Source: Leptolyngbya sp. FACHB-321 (GTDB lineage Bacteria; Cyanobacteriota; Cyanobacteriia; Leptolyngbyales; Leptolyngbyaceae). Taken from it: DNA of 64,000 bases. The stretch is from positions 186,001 to 250,000 of the forward strand of contig NZ_JACJPI010000081.1 in the NCBI RefSeq assembly GCF_014695975.1. Reading direction: 5' to 3'. The position numbers and the translations under genes are program-made. The notes beneath the pieces were generated by a model. That model ran no database searches. It had not been told where the DNA came from and saw nothing but the letters and a program-made list of their open reading frames with translations. Positions 37,858 to 46,969 of the stretch are shown one piece after another; positions within the stretch are counted from its first letter, which is position 1; each line of letters starts with the position of its first letter.

Positions 37858-39072
37858 ATGTACCTCAAAAGGCTTCACCTTCGCCAGTTTCGCAATTACC
37901 TGGATCAGACAGTAGAGTTTGATGCGCCTAAAACTATCCTTTTAGGCAATAACGCTCAGGGCAAATCTAACTTGCTGGAGTCGGTGGAGTTACTCTCAAC
38001 GTTGCGATCGCACCGGACGTCTCGCGATCGCGACCTCATCTACACAGGCAAATCGAGTGCTCAAGTCGCGGCACAGCTAGAACGAGATGTTGGCTCGATC
38101 GACCTCGCGTTTACCCTGCGCCTTAATAGCCGTCGTACTGTTGCCATTAATAGCGAAACGGTACGACGGCAACTTGATTTTCTGGGCATTGTGAACATGG
38201 TTCAGTTTTCGAGCCTGGATCTCGATCTGGTTCGTGGTGGTCCGGAGCAGCGACGCAACTGGCTGGATGGTCTGTTAATTCAGCTAGAACCTGTTTATGC
38301 TCACATCTTGCAGCAGTACAATCAGGTGCTGCGACAGCGCAATGCGTTGCTGAAAAGCAAGCAGCGCTCAACGTTCAATGGTCAGCAAGCAGGACAACCA
38401 GAACAGCAATTTGACTCAAACCTGGCACTCGAGATTCAACCTACTGACCCATCCCCAGCACCTGACAACCAACCTCCCCAAGACGAACTTGCCCTTTGGG
38501 ATGCTCAGCTTGCCGCAACTGGTACGCGAGTAATTCGGCGGCGTGCCAGGGTTTTGCAGCGACTGGCTCCACTGGCACAGCGCTGGCATCGTGAAATCAG
38601 CGGTAGTACAGAAGAGTTGACCATTAACTATGCGCCCAACGTTGCGTTAGAGCAAGATGAGCCAGCCTTAATTCAGCAGGCATTTCTGGCAAAAATTCAA
38701 GAACGGGCGATCGCCGAGCAGTACCAAAACACGACGCTAGTCGGACCCCACCGCGATGAAGTTGCCTTCACCATCAACGAAACCTCAGCACGACAATATG
38801 GTTCTCAAGGACAGCAGCGTACTTTAGTGCTGGCGCTGAAACTCGCCGAACTCAAGCTGATTGAAGAAGTTATTGGCGAACCGCCCCTGCTGCTGCTTGA
38901 CGATGTGCTAGCAGAACTTGACCTCAGCCGCCAAAACCAGCTTCTCGAAACGATTCAAGACCGTTACCAAACGCTGATTACAACGACGCACCTCGGTTCT
39001 TTTGACGCACAATGGCTGTATTCTTCACAGATTTTTTCGGTCAAGCAGGGGCAATTAGCAGAAAGGATTTAG
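37858..39072 (+). CDS. recF: DNA replication/repair protein RecF
   Basis: 404 residues, slightly longer than the usual 360-380. Walker A is GNNAQGKSN (30-38), the signature and Walker B region is [18 protein letters not shown] and [16 protein letters not shown]. RecF, an SMC/ABC-type ATPase, loads RecA at gaps with RecO and RecR. A Gln/Pro/Asp-rich insertion at about residues 165-215 ([12 protein letters not shown] to PPQDE) accounts for the extra length. Start ATG 37858, converging with the HtrA gene. Confidence 0.95.
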   Translation: MYLKRLHLRQFRNYLDQTVEFDAPKTILLGNNAQGKSNLLESVELLSTLRSHRTSRDRDLIYTGKSSAQVAAQLERDVGSIDLAFTLRLNSRRTVAINSETVRRQLDFLGIVNMVQFSSLDLDLVRGGPEQRRNWLDGLLIQLEPVYAHILQQYNQVLRQRNALLKSKQRSTFNGQQAGQPEQQFDSNLALEIQPTDPSPAPDNQPPQDELALWDAQLAATGTRVIRRRARVLQRLAPLAQRWHREISGSTEELTINYAPNVALEQDEPALIQQAFLAKIQERAIAEQYQNTTLVGPHRDEVAFTINETSARQYGSQGQQRTLVLALKLAELKLIEEVIGEPPLLLLDDVLAELDLSRQNQLLETIQDRYQTLITTTHLGSFDAQWLYSSQIFSVKQGQLAERI

Positions 39073-39174
39073 GCATTAGCTGTTCGCTAATTTTTCAATG
39101 TCCAATGCTTTGTCTCAGCCGCCAGCCACCAGCGTAGGATTCAAAGCTGATAGCTGACCGCTGAACGTTAAGAG

Positions 39175-40362
39175 CTAGGCGGCATCTTTCAACTCAGCCG
39201 TTTGTACAGGCAACTGTTTGGTGATGTCACCGCGCAGCACTTTAACCTGCAATGTTTGACCCAAGCGGCTGTTTTCCACGATCGTCTGTAGCTGTTCTGC
39301 TGTCGTGATTGCCTGCTCGTCAATCTGAGTGATCACATCCCCACGCCGTAGCCCTGCTTTAGCGGCAGGTGTATTAGGCAGCACCCGCACGACAATAACG
39401 CCATTGACCTCTGGCACTACAAAGGCAGAATTGGGATCACTGTTGTTCTGTCTGGCAAGTTCCGGGGTCAGCAGGGTCATTTGCACACCCAGGTAGGGGT
39501 GGATAATGCGCTCACCCTTTGCCAGTTGATCTTTAATTGCCTTCGCTTTGTTAATGGGGATAGCAAAACCAATGCCCATTGCGTCGGCTCGGATGGCAGT
39601 GTTGATGCCAATCACTTCACCCTGATCGTTGACTAAGGGACCACCAGAGTTCCCAGGATTAATCGCAGCGTCTGTTTGAATAAAGTCCAGGCGCTTATCA
39701 GGAATACCAACTTGAGCGCTTGAGCGCTTAAGCGTGCTGACAATGCCCAGCGTGACGGTGTTGTCTAAACCTAAGGGATTGCCAACAGCGATCGCCCAGT
39801 CGCCTACTTGAATCTGGTCAGAATTGCCGAGCGAGGCAACAGGTAGACTGCCACCGTCGATTTTTACAACTGCCAGATCTGTGACGGCATCGGCACCGCG
39901 CACCTTGCCTTCAAAGATTCGTCCATCTTTTAGTGTGACTGTTACTTTGTCAGCACCATTCACCACATGGGAATTGGTTAAAATAACCCCGCCACGGTCA
40001 ATAATGAAGCCCGATCCTTGTCCCCGCAGATGTTCTTCACGAGGCGCTTGGGGAAAGCCATCTTCACCAAAAAAGCGACGAAAGAAGGGGTCTTCTAGCA
40101 TGGGGTCGGGGCTGCTGCGGCGAGTCACCGTTCGCTCTGTATCAATACGGACGACGGCTGGTCCTACCAGGTTCACTGCCTTTGCTACAAAGCTACCCTT
40201 GCCAGCGGCTTCTGGTATCTGTTCTGGTTTAATCGCGGTGACGGATGGCGACAAGGTACTTGCCTGAGCTGGCAATATGGGCAGCGCCAAAGCAACCATG
40301 AGTATGATCACCAGAACATCCACAAAAAATGGGCGTAACAAGCGGGAAGTTGAGAATCTCAT
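39175..40362 (-). CDS. HtrA/Deg-family serine protease with PDZ domain
   Basis: 395 residues. A hydrophobic N-terminal segment ([18 protein letters not shown], 14-31) is a signal or anchor for the periplasm or thylakoid lumen. The trypsin-like triad is His132 (TNSHVV), Asp162 (TDLAVVK) and Ser239 (GNSGGPLV). A PDZ domain spans about 285-385 ([20 protein letters not shown]). Cyanobacteria carry HtrA, HhoA and HhoB; which one is not certain. It shares an intergenic region with the divergent metal sensor. Confidence 0.93.
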   Translation of the reverse strand: MRFSTSRLLRPFFVDVLVIILMVALALPILPAQASTLSPSVTAIKPEQIPEAAGKGSFVAKAVNLVGPAVVRIDTERTVTRRSSPDPMLEDPFFRRFFGEDGFPQAPREEHLRGQGSGFIIDRGGVILTNSHVVNGADKVTVTLKDGRIFEGKVRGADAVTDLAVVKIDGGSLPVASLGNSDQIQVGDWAIAVGNPLGLDNTVTLGIVSTLKRSSAQVGIPDKRLDFIQTDAAINPGNSGGPLVNDQGEVIGINTAIRADAMGIGFAIPINKAKAIKDQLAKGERIIHPYLGVQMTLLTPELARQNNSDPNSAFVVPEVNGVIVVRVLPNTPAAKAGLRRGDVITQIDEQAITTAEQLQTIVENSRLGQTLQVKVLRGDITKQLPVQTAELKDAA

Positions 40363-40488
40363 AGCACCGACCTACAGGTATCAAATGTAGCTGTTTTGTT
40401 TCTTCACCTATTTTGACAGGCTAAACTCTAAACTGTAGCTATCATACGGACCAAGCTTTAACCTGGGCTAGAATCAGGAGTACATATA

Positions 40489-40872
40489 GTGGATAAGCCA
40501 ACTTCAATGGCAACTTCTGAACGCCCCCAGAACCGAGAAAGCAATCGCTTGGAAGAACCCCACCTCCACAGCCATGAGCATGACGCTTCTACTCACCCTC
40601 ATGTGCATAGTGATGAATCGCTCAAGCGTGTTGTCAATCGCTTGTCTCGCATTGAAGGGCATATTCGAGGCATCAAAATGATGGTACAGGAAAGCCGTCC
40701 TTGTCCTGATGTGCTGGTGCAGGTGGCGGCTGTACGTGGAGCGATCGATCGTGTTGCCCGCATCATTCTGGACGAACACTTGACGGAGTGTATCGGTCGA
40801 GCTGCCAAAGAAGGCAACATCGAAACGGAGATTGAAGAATTAAAGGCAGCCCTTGATCGCTTTTTGCTTTAG
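40489..40872 (+). CDS. CsoR/InrS-type metal-sensing repressor with His-rich N-terminus
   Basis: 127 residues from GTG 40489; ATG 40507 is an alternative. The four-helix CsoR/RcnR core begins near 43 (LKRVVNRLSRIEGHIRGIKM). The metal-site pattern is Cys72 (SRPCPD), His97 and Cys101 (DEHLTEC), matching the Cys-His-Cys set of Cu(I)- or Ni(II)-binding members. The His-rich extension (EEPHLHSHEHDASTHPHVHS, 22-41) resembles cyanobacterial InrS, a Ni sensor. It represses by binding DNA without metal. No exporter gene is adjacent. Confidence 0.88.
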   Translation: MDKPTSMATSERPQNRESNRLEEPHLHSHEHDASTHPHVHSDESLKRVVNRLSRIEGHIRGIKMMVQESRPCPDVLVQVAAVRGAIDRVARIILDEHLTECIGRAAKEGNIETEIEELKAALDRFLL

Positions 40873-40908
40873 CAATGCCGACGGACGCCTTAGATAGGTG
40901 TTAAGGCA

Positions 40909-41610
40909 CTAAATCATCAATCGTTCTAGAGCATGCGGGTCGGGAATAGTGAGGGTATCGCGATCGCGCATGATCAGTCCCTTCTTCTCTAGCTTGCTCA
41001 ACACACGTGTCACTGTCTCCCGTGCTAGACCGCTGAGGCTACTCAACTCACGGTGGGGCAGATTGGGAATTTCAGTGCCAGTTGAAACCTTCTTGCCCTG
41101 TCCATCTGCCAGAAACAAAAGAATGTCTGCCACTCGTGAGGTGCTATCAGACTCACGTAACCGCAACCGACGATTGACCTGACGCAGGCGACGCGCCATG
41201 AGCTGTGCTAGCCGAATGCCAGATTGCGGCTCTGTATGCAGTAGGTTGACAAAATCTTGCGCAGGCATATTGCCAATAACAGTTTGTGCGAGGGTGATCA
41301 CATCGGTCGATCGTGGCACTTCGTCTAGGGGTGCCATTTCACCAAACAACTCGCCTTTGCCCAAGATATTAAGCGTGATTTCTTTGCCATCAAGGTTGTA
41401 AGTGCGAATCTTCACCCAGCCATTCAGGATGAAGTATACCGAGCTACCCCAGTCATTCTCCAGCAGAATGACCTGATTAGCTGGATGGCTCCGCATGACA
41501 ACGTGTGCAGTGGCTTTGTCAACGGCAGCTTCCGGTAGCCCTTCAAAAAAAGGAGCCGAACGAATCGATATATTGGCGTGCGTATCTCTAGGACTATACC
41601 GATCTTCCAT
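40909..41610 (-). CDS. Crp/Fnr family transcriptional regulator
   Basis: 233 residues. The cNMP-like beta-roll is residues 18-130 with GKGELFGEMAPLDEVPRSTD, a variant of the phosphate-binding cassette (RxA changed to RST), then a dimer helix and winged HTH LSSLSGLARETVTRVLSKLE. Without the full Arg-Ala set, cAMP binding is uncertain. Not NtcA. Upstream lies the long 41611-42518 region. Confidence 0.9.
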   Translation of the reverse strand: MEDRYSPRDTHANISIRSAPFFEGLPEAAVDKATAHVVMRSHPANQVILLENDWGSSVYFILNGWVKIRTYNLDGKEITLNILGKGELFGEMAPLDEVPRSTDVITLAQTVIGNMPAQDFVNLLHTEPQSGIRLAQLMARRLRQVNRRLRLRESDSTSRVADILLFLADGQGKKVSTGTEIPNLPHRELSSLSGLARETVTRVLSKLEKKGLIMRDRDTLTIPDPHALERLMI

Positions 41611-42175
41611 GTGGCTGCCACGTCATAATGCTCGATTCAGGGTAAATGATAGTGCAAGGGTGAAAATCTGGTTGACAATCTTGGAAACGAAGTCGCTAGC
41701 TGCAAAATTGGCTGTTTGCTGTAAACACTAAACTTTTGTGCTTAAGAGCGCTCTTCTTACCAACTATCAAGCTCTAAAATGACCAAGTGTCTTTATCAAA
41801 CCCCTAGCAGGTAGGCTCTTAGCTGCTAGATTCGTGCCTTAATTTCATGTTGCTAGAAAGCCGGAAAGTGACCAGAACATACCCTTGAAGGGCAGATATA
41901 CTGAGACTAGATGCACAGAAACCATAGTCATAATACCCTAAAGCACTTCTGACTTAGTTATGATTGCCTAGTGATTGTAACGGCATTGCCTCTTAACCGT
42001 TAGAAGCATCAGGTTGCTGGTCTGCCATTGTATACTTGCTATCCACTGCTTTGGTTTAAGTTCTAGGGCTGGGATTTTGGGGAATTTGTCACTCTTTACA
42101 ATTTCCTGACGTACACTTTACTTTGTCCAGATGTGGTGTTCGTTAGCGATCGCCATTTCCTGGAAAGGAGGTAAC

Positions 42176-42202
42176 GTGTTAGCACAAACTGCTTTTCGAT
42201 GA
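42176..42202 (+). CDS. Candidate leader minigene (8 codons)
   Basis: A strong AAAGGAGG at 42164-42171 precedes GTG 42176, opening an eight-codon frame (M/V-LAQTAFR, stop TGA 42200). The downstream CCTCCTT (42214-42220) can pair with this ribosome site, or locally with AAGGCGGC at 42202-42209, so two structures compete, as in translation-coupled attenuators. It lies 320 bases before the giant repeat gene. That it is translated is inferred. Confidence 0.3.
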   Translation: MLAQTAFR

Positions 42203-42307
42203 AGGCGGCATAGCCTCCTTGCTGAAACTGAGAATCATCAAGAAGAAAGCAGTTAGTCCTTATTACTGCTATGTCTTCTCAAGCTGTTTATTCTCAAGTT
42301 GCTAAAC

Positions 42308-42333
42308 GTTAAGGCTGTCTCTGAGACCTTAAC
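42308..42333 (+). promoter_or_regulatory. Hairpin in the leader of the giant gene
   Basis: GTTAAGG (42308-42314) pairs with CCTTAAC (42327-42333) and TCTC/GAGA inside extend the stem. No T-run, so a structural element is more likely than a terminator. Confidence 0.45.
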
Positions 42334-42429
42334 TTAGACAAGGTAATGCGCTAACCGCTCCTCAGTCTGGTTTTCAGGGCGATCGATACAACTGCTCAAA
42401 CCGCATTCTTATAAGCTTTGTCAAAGCTC

Positions 42430-42456
42430 AGTGAAGCTGTTTTAGGAAGCTTCACT
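42430..42456 (+). promoter_or_regulatory. 9-bp hairpin 63 bases before the giant gene
   Basis: AGTGAAGCT (42430-42438) and AGCTTCACT (42448-42456) form a perfect stem with a 9-nt loop. No T-run follows. Confidence 0.45.
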
Positions 42457-42518
42457 ATATTAGATGTGGTAGTCATTTTCTGGGCTGCTTCTGCTTAGTA
42501 CTCGTCAGGGGTTACATT

Positions 42519-45500
42519 GTGACTTCTCAGAAGGATCAAATTCAAGCGCTGATTACCGATATTGACGGTGTCCTCCAAAAGACAACGCCTCGTCTTCCGT
42601 GGGTTGTCTCTGGAGAAATCACGCAACAGCGCCAGGTACTTGAGCGTGTGCGTAATTATCTTGTGGCGTTTCAGCGGCGACAGTTTGCGGGTGAAGGCTT
42701 TGGACAAGCAGAAGCCAGACCAGATTTGCTGGCGCATGACATTTACTATCAAGCGCCACCGTCCTATTCTCCGACAGAGTCTCAGCCGACGCAGCAGGCA
42801 TATGGGCAGAATGAAGCGAACGCCCAGCAGATGTTACAGGCGATCGTTCAGGAAATGGGTTCTTTGCGCTCTAACCTGATGCAGCCGCTCCAAGCAGATC
42901 TGGAGGTTTTGCGCCAGCAGCGAGAAGCGTTGACACAGGAAATCCGTCAGCTTGAAGCACAGCGTCAAGGCTATGCAGGGCAAATGCCTGGGCAGCAGCA
43001 GTTAATTGCAGAGTTTTTGCAGGCGTTGATGAGCCGGCTGCAAGAAACGTTGCCACAGCAGGTCGCGCAGACACTAGGTAGTAGTAACCAGCAGGCTTTG
43101 CCTTACGCCAATAATTTGGCTTTAGCAGGGGCAGCACCCTCGGTCATCTCCACTTCTGATGCGCCGTCGCAAGGATTGGGCAACATACAGGTGTCGCAAG
43201 CCTCATCCGATGAGCTGCTGATCCGACTCGACTCGACGTTGAGCATTGTGTTTGAATCGCTTCAGCGCAATGTGCAGGCATATCAGGAGTCGCTGTCTCA
43301 GGGGCTGGATAAAATGCACAGCATGGGGCAGCAGGGCGAGGTGATGTTTTCGGCGCTGATTAGTCACCTGGCGCAGCAGCTTGGACGTGAAACGTCGTCT
43401 TACTTACAGCCTGCGGCGGATCAGGCACTTGGACGATCGCCAAGCATCCCCTCATCAAAGCAGCAATCGCCTACGCCAGCAGTGAATCCGGCTCTGTTTG
43501 GTCAACCTGATGCTGATGCGGCATCGCAGCCCTTTGCGCTACCGTTCCCTGGTACAGAAATCTCTGATAGCTTTGGTGATGTCAGCACTGTCTCGTCTAC
43601 CAGTGTGTCCGTGCCATCGGTGGATTCGGCGATCGACTCTTGGCTGCGTTCTGCCAGCGGTGCTAGTGATCCGTCTGACGTTGCTTCAGACGTTGACGTG
43701 GAGCTTGCCGCCTTAAATCTGGAAGGCTTTGACCTTAGCCAGTTAGCGGCTCAGGATGTGAATGCTTTACTGGAGTTGGATGCAAATTTGCTCGGCACTA
43801 ACCTGCCACCCCAACCCCTTTTGTCACCAGTAGTGCCTGCCGCTCCAGAGACACTTTCTAGTAATGCGCCAACGGTGGAAGACACGGCTGATATTGATGC
43901 GGCGCTTAAACTGCTGGAGCAGCTAAGTTCTGAACTCCAAGAGCAGCCGTCCTCTGTTGCTGATGCCGATGCTCAGATCGATCGGATGCTAAATAGCCCA
44001 ACAGCTTCAGCGGAAGATGCCTCAACCGTCAGCATTCCTGATGATGCCAGGGATGAACTGGATGAATTCTACGAGAGTTTGTTTGGTACTAACGCGATCG
44101 CAGCATCAACGGAAGAGGCATCCGGCTCAGTTGCTTCCAGTGCCACTGAAGTTTCGTCTCCACGAACGGCTGAACCAGTTGCTGAATTTACCATCGAGCC
44201 GGAACCCGCGATCGCGCTGCCGGATACTCAGCCCTTTGATGCTCAGCCATCAGACGTTTCACCCATTTCTACACTTCCGGCTGAAGCCCAGGCTCCGGCT
44301 GACACTCTAGCTGAACCCACTGTCCCCTCTGTGCCATCTGCTTCTACGGCGTCTGATCCGACGTTAGGCTGGTTGCCAGTAGCACCTTTGGATACACCAG
44401 CAGCAGAGCCAGAGATTCCGGTAGCGTTGCTAGAAGACGAACTAGTGAACGGCTGGGATTTCGCTGATGCTGAGAGCGCTTTGTCTGAACCTGCGACCAC
44501 TCCCGTTACCGATAATCCACCCGCTACTGATGATCTACTGAGCGGCTGGGATCTTGTGGTAGACGATCGTGCCCCCTTCCAATCCGATGCGTCGCCGTCC
44601 CTTTCAACCGATACGTTGGCAGACTTTTTTGGCGAGAGTGAACCATTGGCAGCAGCGTCTAGCTCAGACGTTTTGTCTGAATCTACGACCGCTCCCGCTA
44701 CCGATAATTCGCTCGCTACTGATGATCTATTGAGTGGCTGGGATCTTACGGTAGACGATGCGGTAGATGCTCGCGCCCCCCTCCAATCTGATGCGCCATC
44801 GTCCCTTTCAACCGACGATACGTTGGCAGACTTCTTTGGTGAGAGCCAGCCAATGGCAGCAGAGGGTAGTGCAGACGTGTTATCTGAACCTGCGACGGCT
44901 CCTGCTACTGATGATGATCTATTAAGCGGCTGGGATCTTGCGGTAGACGATCGCGCCTCTCTCCAGTCCGATGCGCCGTCGTCCCTTTCAACCGATACAT
45001 TGGCAGACTTCTTTGGTGAAAGCCAGCCATTGGCAGCAGAGGTTAATCCAAATGTTGCTTCGCCGTTGGTTCTTACACCAGCTAATCAACAAGACAAGGT
45101 AAGCGAGGATATTACCAGGCTGGACGATGTGAGCGAGGACGAGATTAGCTCCCTTGATGATTTATTTGGGGAATCAGAGTTCGGCTCAGATATGCCTGCT
45201 GAAGGGCAGCCTCTGGAACCTACGATCGCCGCTGCTTCTACAGCTTCAGCGCCACCGCAGCCTCTGGTTACTCCGCCAGCTAGCTCTAGACGGTCTTCTG
45301 AGGGCAGTTCGACTCAGACTCCGCCTACTGATTTGGCAGAAGGCTACCTCTCTGACGATCGCTACACCCCTGCCTCGCCTGAGGAAGATTTACTGTCGCT
45401 TGCTGAACCGGTTGAAGCACTCGATTCAGAACTATGGCTTGATGAAAACACGCTGAGTCGTCTGAGCGAAGACCTTTTCAACTTAGAGGAGGTGATTAAT

Positions 45501-46904
45501 GAATCTTCACTGTCTTTCAGTAGTGATTCTGATGCCAACACCTCTTCGCTCTTTTCAGATGCGGTAGCGCCGTCTGAGCCAGCTCCACCCTCTACTGAAG
45601 CCACCAGCACTGTAAGCGAGTGGAGCGATGGTTTACTAGACGATTTTGCAGTTGATGAGTCGGCTTACAACGACGTTGTGCGGGACGATTTTGCTCTAGA
45701 TGAGTTTTCTGCTACACCGTCAGCTACGCCCCCAGCCACCTTCCCCCTTGAATCTGAGGCTCTCTCGATCGCTGCTGATCCACCCGGCACTTTCGTTTTA
45801 GAGGGCATGGATGATTTGTTCGCCAATACGCCTGTGGCACCGCCCGTTAGTCCAATTTCGCCTCCAGTGCCACCGATCGCGATGGAATCGCCAGCGTCTT
45901 TTACGTTGGAAGGGATGGACGACCTCTTTGGGGATGCTCCGACTGCCGATCAGCCCTTTACTACTGACTCGGCTTCAACAGCAGAGCCACCCTTCACCCT
46001 AGAAGCCTTTACGCTGGAGGGCGAGGAAGATTTGTTTGCTGATGCGCCTGGGGCTAGCACTGGCTCCTTGCCTATTGACTCGGCTTCAGCCGCAGAACCA
46101 GCTTTCACGTTGGAAGGTGTGGATGATTTGTTTGCCGATACGCCTGTGGTAGATACGCTCCCTGAGGCAGCTCAACCGTTACCCTTCACGCTAGAAGGCG
46201 TAGATGAACTGTTTGCTGATATGCCGCCAGTGCCTGCTAAATCACCAGCGCTTGATGTGCCGCCAGCCGTTTTAAGTGCTGGTAGTCTGCCAGTTCCGTC
46301 TGAAGCCACAACCGGAGCCCCGATCCAAGCTGACCCTGTTGCTGCTTTCACCTTCGAGCAAGTGGGTGATCTGTTTATAGAACTGCCAGAGACTGACGCA
46401 TCAACGGTCGCAGCTCCAAACGTTTTACCGACGGAAAGCCCTGCCTTAACTGATCCCTTTACTCTAGAGCAAATCGGTGATTTGTTTGTGGAAGTGCCGA
46501 CTGAAGAGCCCCTTCTTGATGGGCGATCGACCGAAACCCCAGCCGTTTCACCGGAGCCATCTGCTGCGCCCTTTACCCTGGAGCAAATGGGTGATTTGTT
46601 TGTGGAAACGCCTGCATCGCCAGAGCCAGCCCTGGAATCATCTGCTGCGCCCTTCACCCTAGAGCAAATGGGTGATTTGTTTGCTGAAACGCCGTCTGAA
46701 ACGTCTGAAGCTCAACCAGTTGCCGACCCGCCCGCTATACTGCAAACCTCGCAGCCAGCGGCAACGTCTGAGCCGTCGGCGCTGGAGCAGGCATTTGCTA
46801 GCCTGATGGGTTCGTTTGATGATCCGCAGGCACCCTTGCCACCGGCACCTGGCACAACAGAATCGACCACGGAGACTCCCGAAAAAAAAAAGGGGATGAG
46901 TTAG
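42519..46904 (+). CDS. Giant acidic repeat protein, N-terminal part of a probable frameshift product
   Basis: 1461 residues from GTG 42519 (AGGGG 7-8 nt upstream). The first ~260 residues are soluble with a coiled coil (QADLEVLRQQREALTQEIRQ and on). The rest is very acidic, Ser/Pro/Thr/Ala rich and disordered, with repeated short motifs: three ~65-residue units with LLSGWDL and ADFFGES (44523-45043), then nine units near FTLE(G/Q)-x-(D/G)DLFxxxP (45787-46692). No signal or membrane helix. It ends PEKKKGMS at an A-run; see the frameshift entry. Function unknown. The Hsp70-like gene follows in the -1 frame. Confidence 0.8.
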   Translation: MTSQKDQIQALITDIDGVLQKTTPRLPWVVSGEITQQRQVLERVRNYLVAFQRRQFAGEGFGQAEARPDLLAHDIYYQAPPSYSPTESQPTQQAYGQNEANAQQMLQAIVQEMGSLRSNLMQPLQADLEVLRQQREALTQEIRQLEAQRQGYAGQMPGQQQLIAEFLQALMSRLQETLPQQVAQTLGSSNQQALPYANNLALAGAAPSVISTSDAPSQGLGNIQVSQASSDELLIRLDSTLSIVFESLQRNVQAYQESLSQGLDKMHSMGQQGEVMFSALISHLAQQLGRETSSYLQPAADQALGRSPSIPSSKQQSPTPAVNPALFGQPDADAASQPFALPFPGTEISDSFGDVSTVSSTSVSVPSVDSAIDSWLRSASGASDPSDVASDVDVELAALNLEGFDLSQLAAQDVNALLELDANLLGTNLPPQPLLSPVVPAAPETLSSNAPTVEDTADIDAALKLLEQLSSELQEQPSSVADADAQIDRMLNSPTASAEDASTVSIPDDARDELDEFYESLFGTNAIAASTEEASGSVASSATEVSSPRTAEPVAEFTIEPEPAIALPDTQPFDAQPSDVSPISTLPAEAQAPADTLAEPTVPSVPSASTASDPTLGWLPVAPLDTPAAEPEIPVALLEDELVNGWDFADAESALSEPATTPVTDNPPATDDLLSGWDLVVDDRAPFQSDASPSLSTDTLADFFGESEPLAAASSSDVLSESTTAPATDNSLATDDLLSGWDLTVDDAVDARAPLQSDAPSSLSTDDTLADFFGESQPMAAEGSADVLSEPATAPATDDDLLSGWDLAVDDRASLQSDAPSSLSTDTLADFFGESQPLAAEVNPNVASPLVLTPANQQDKVSEDITRLDDVSEDEISSLDDLFGESEFGSDMPAEGQPLEPTIAAASTASAPPQPLVTPPASSRRSSEGSSTQTPPTDLAEGYLSDDRYTPASPEEDLLSLAEPVEALDSELWLDENTLSRLSEDLFNLEEVINESSLSFSSDSDANTSSLFSDAVAPSEPAPPSTEATSTVSEWSDGLLDDFAVDESAYNDVVRDDFALDEFSATPSATPPATFPLESEALSIAADPPGTFVLEGMDDLFANTPVAPPVSPISPPVPPIAMESPASFTLEGMDDLFGDAPTADQPFTTDSASTAEPPFTLEAFTLEGEEDLFADAPGASTGSLPIDSASAAEPAFTLEGVDDLFADTPVVDTLPEAAQPLPFTLEGVDELFADMPPVPAKSPALDVPPAVLSAGSLPVPSEATTGAPIQADPVAAFTFEQVGDLFIELPETDASTVAAPNVLPTESPALTDPFTLEQIGDLFVEVPTEEPLLDGRSTETPAVSPEPSAAPFTLEQMGDLFVETPASPEPALESSAAPFTLEQMGDLFAETPSETSEAQPVADPPAILQTSQPAATSEPSALEQAFASLMGSFDDPQAPLPPAPGTTESTTETPEKKKGMS
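44523..45043 (+). repeat. Three ~195-bp coding repeats (LLSGWDL ... ADFFGES)
   Basis: Units start near 44523, 44721 and 44911. Each has (A)TDDLLSGWDL, DD-R-AxxQSDAxxSLSTD, and LADFFGESxP. DNA similarity is high, so the copies are recent. Confidence 0.75.
45787..46692 (+). repeat. Nine coding repeats of the FTLE...DLF motif
   Basis: Copies read like FTLEGMDDLFGDAP, FTLEGVDDLFADTP and FTLEQMGDLFVETP, separated by Pro/Ser/Ala linkers of different length. The conserved core is acidic with LF, suggesting repeated binding peptides. Confidence 0.75.
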
Positions 46905-46922
46905 TTAATCTGCCCTGGCAGA
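46871..46922 (+). other. Candidate -1 frameshift (slippery) site
   Basis: Ten A (46882-46891) followed by GGGG. In the giant gene's frame the codons are GAA AAA AAA AAG, so A AAA AAG (46886-46892) is in register, identical to the E. coli dnaX slippery heptamer. GGAG at 46871-46874 is 11 nt upstream, near dnaX's spacing. TCTGC/GCAGA (46909-46922) forms a small downstream hairpin. The -1 frame has no stop from 46883 to 48790. Transcriptional slippage or an 11-A true run would give the same fusion. Confidence 0.6.
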
Positions 46923-46969
46923 CAGTCGATCGAGCCGCATCACCTGAGTTAACGCACGATCTGCCGGAT

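Larger units (their letters stand above)
41611..42518. other. 908-bp intergenic region with hairpins and a leader minigene
   Basis: The plus-strand part near the giant gene carries AAGGAGG (42165-42171) before the minigene 42176-42202, a hairpin GTTAAGG/CCTTAAC (42308-42333), and AGTGAAGCT/AGCTTCACT (42430-42456). A 12-bp palindrome AAGAGCGCTCTT lies at 41744-41755. No known RNA family is recognised. Promoters for the Crp/Fnr gene and the giant gene should lie here. Confidence 0.55.

Noticed and set aside
42000-42518. Known RNA families (RNase P RNA, tmRNA, 6S) in the large gaps
   Set aside because: I looked for the conserved words (such as GAGGAAAGTCCG for RNase P) here and in the other gaps and did not see them.
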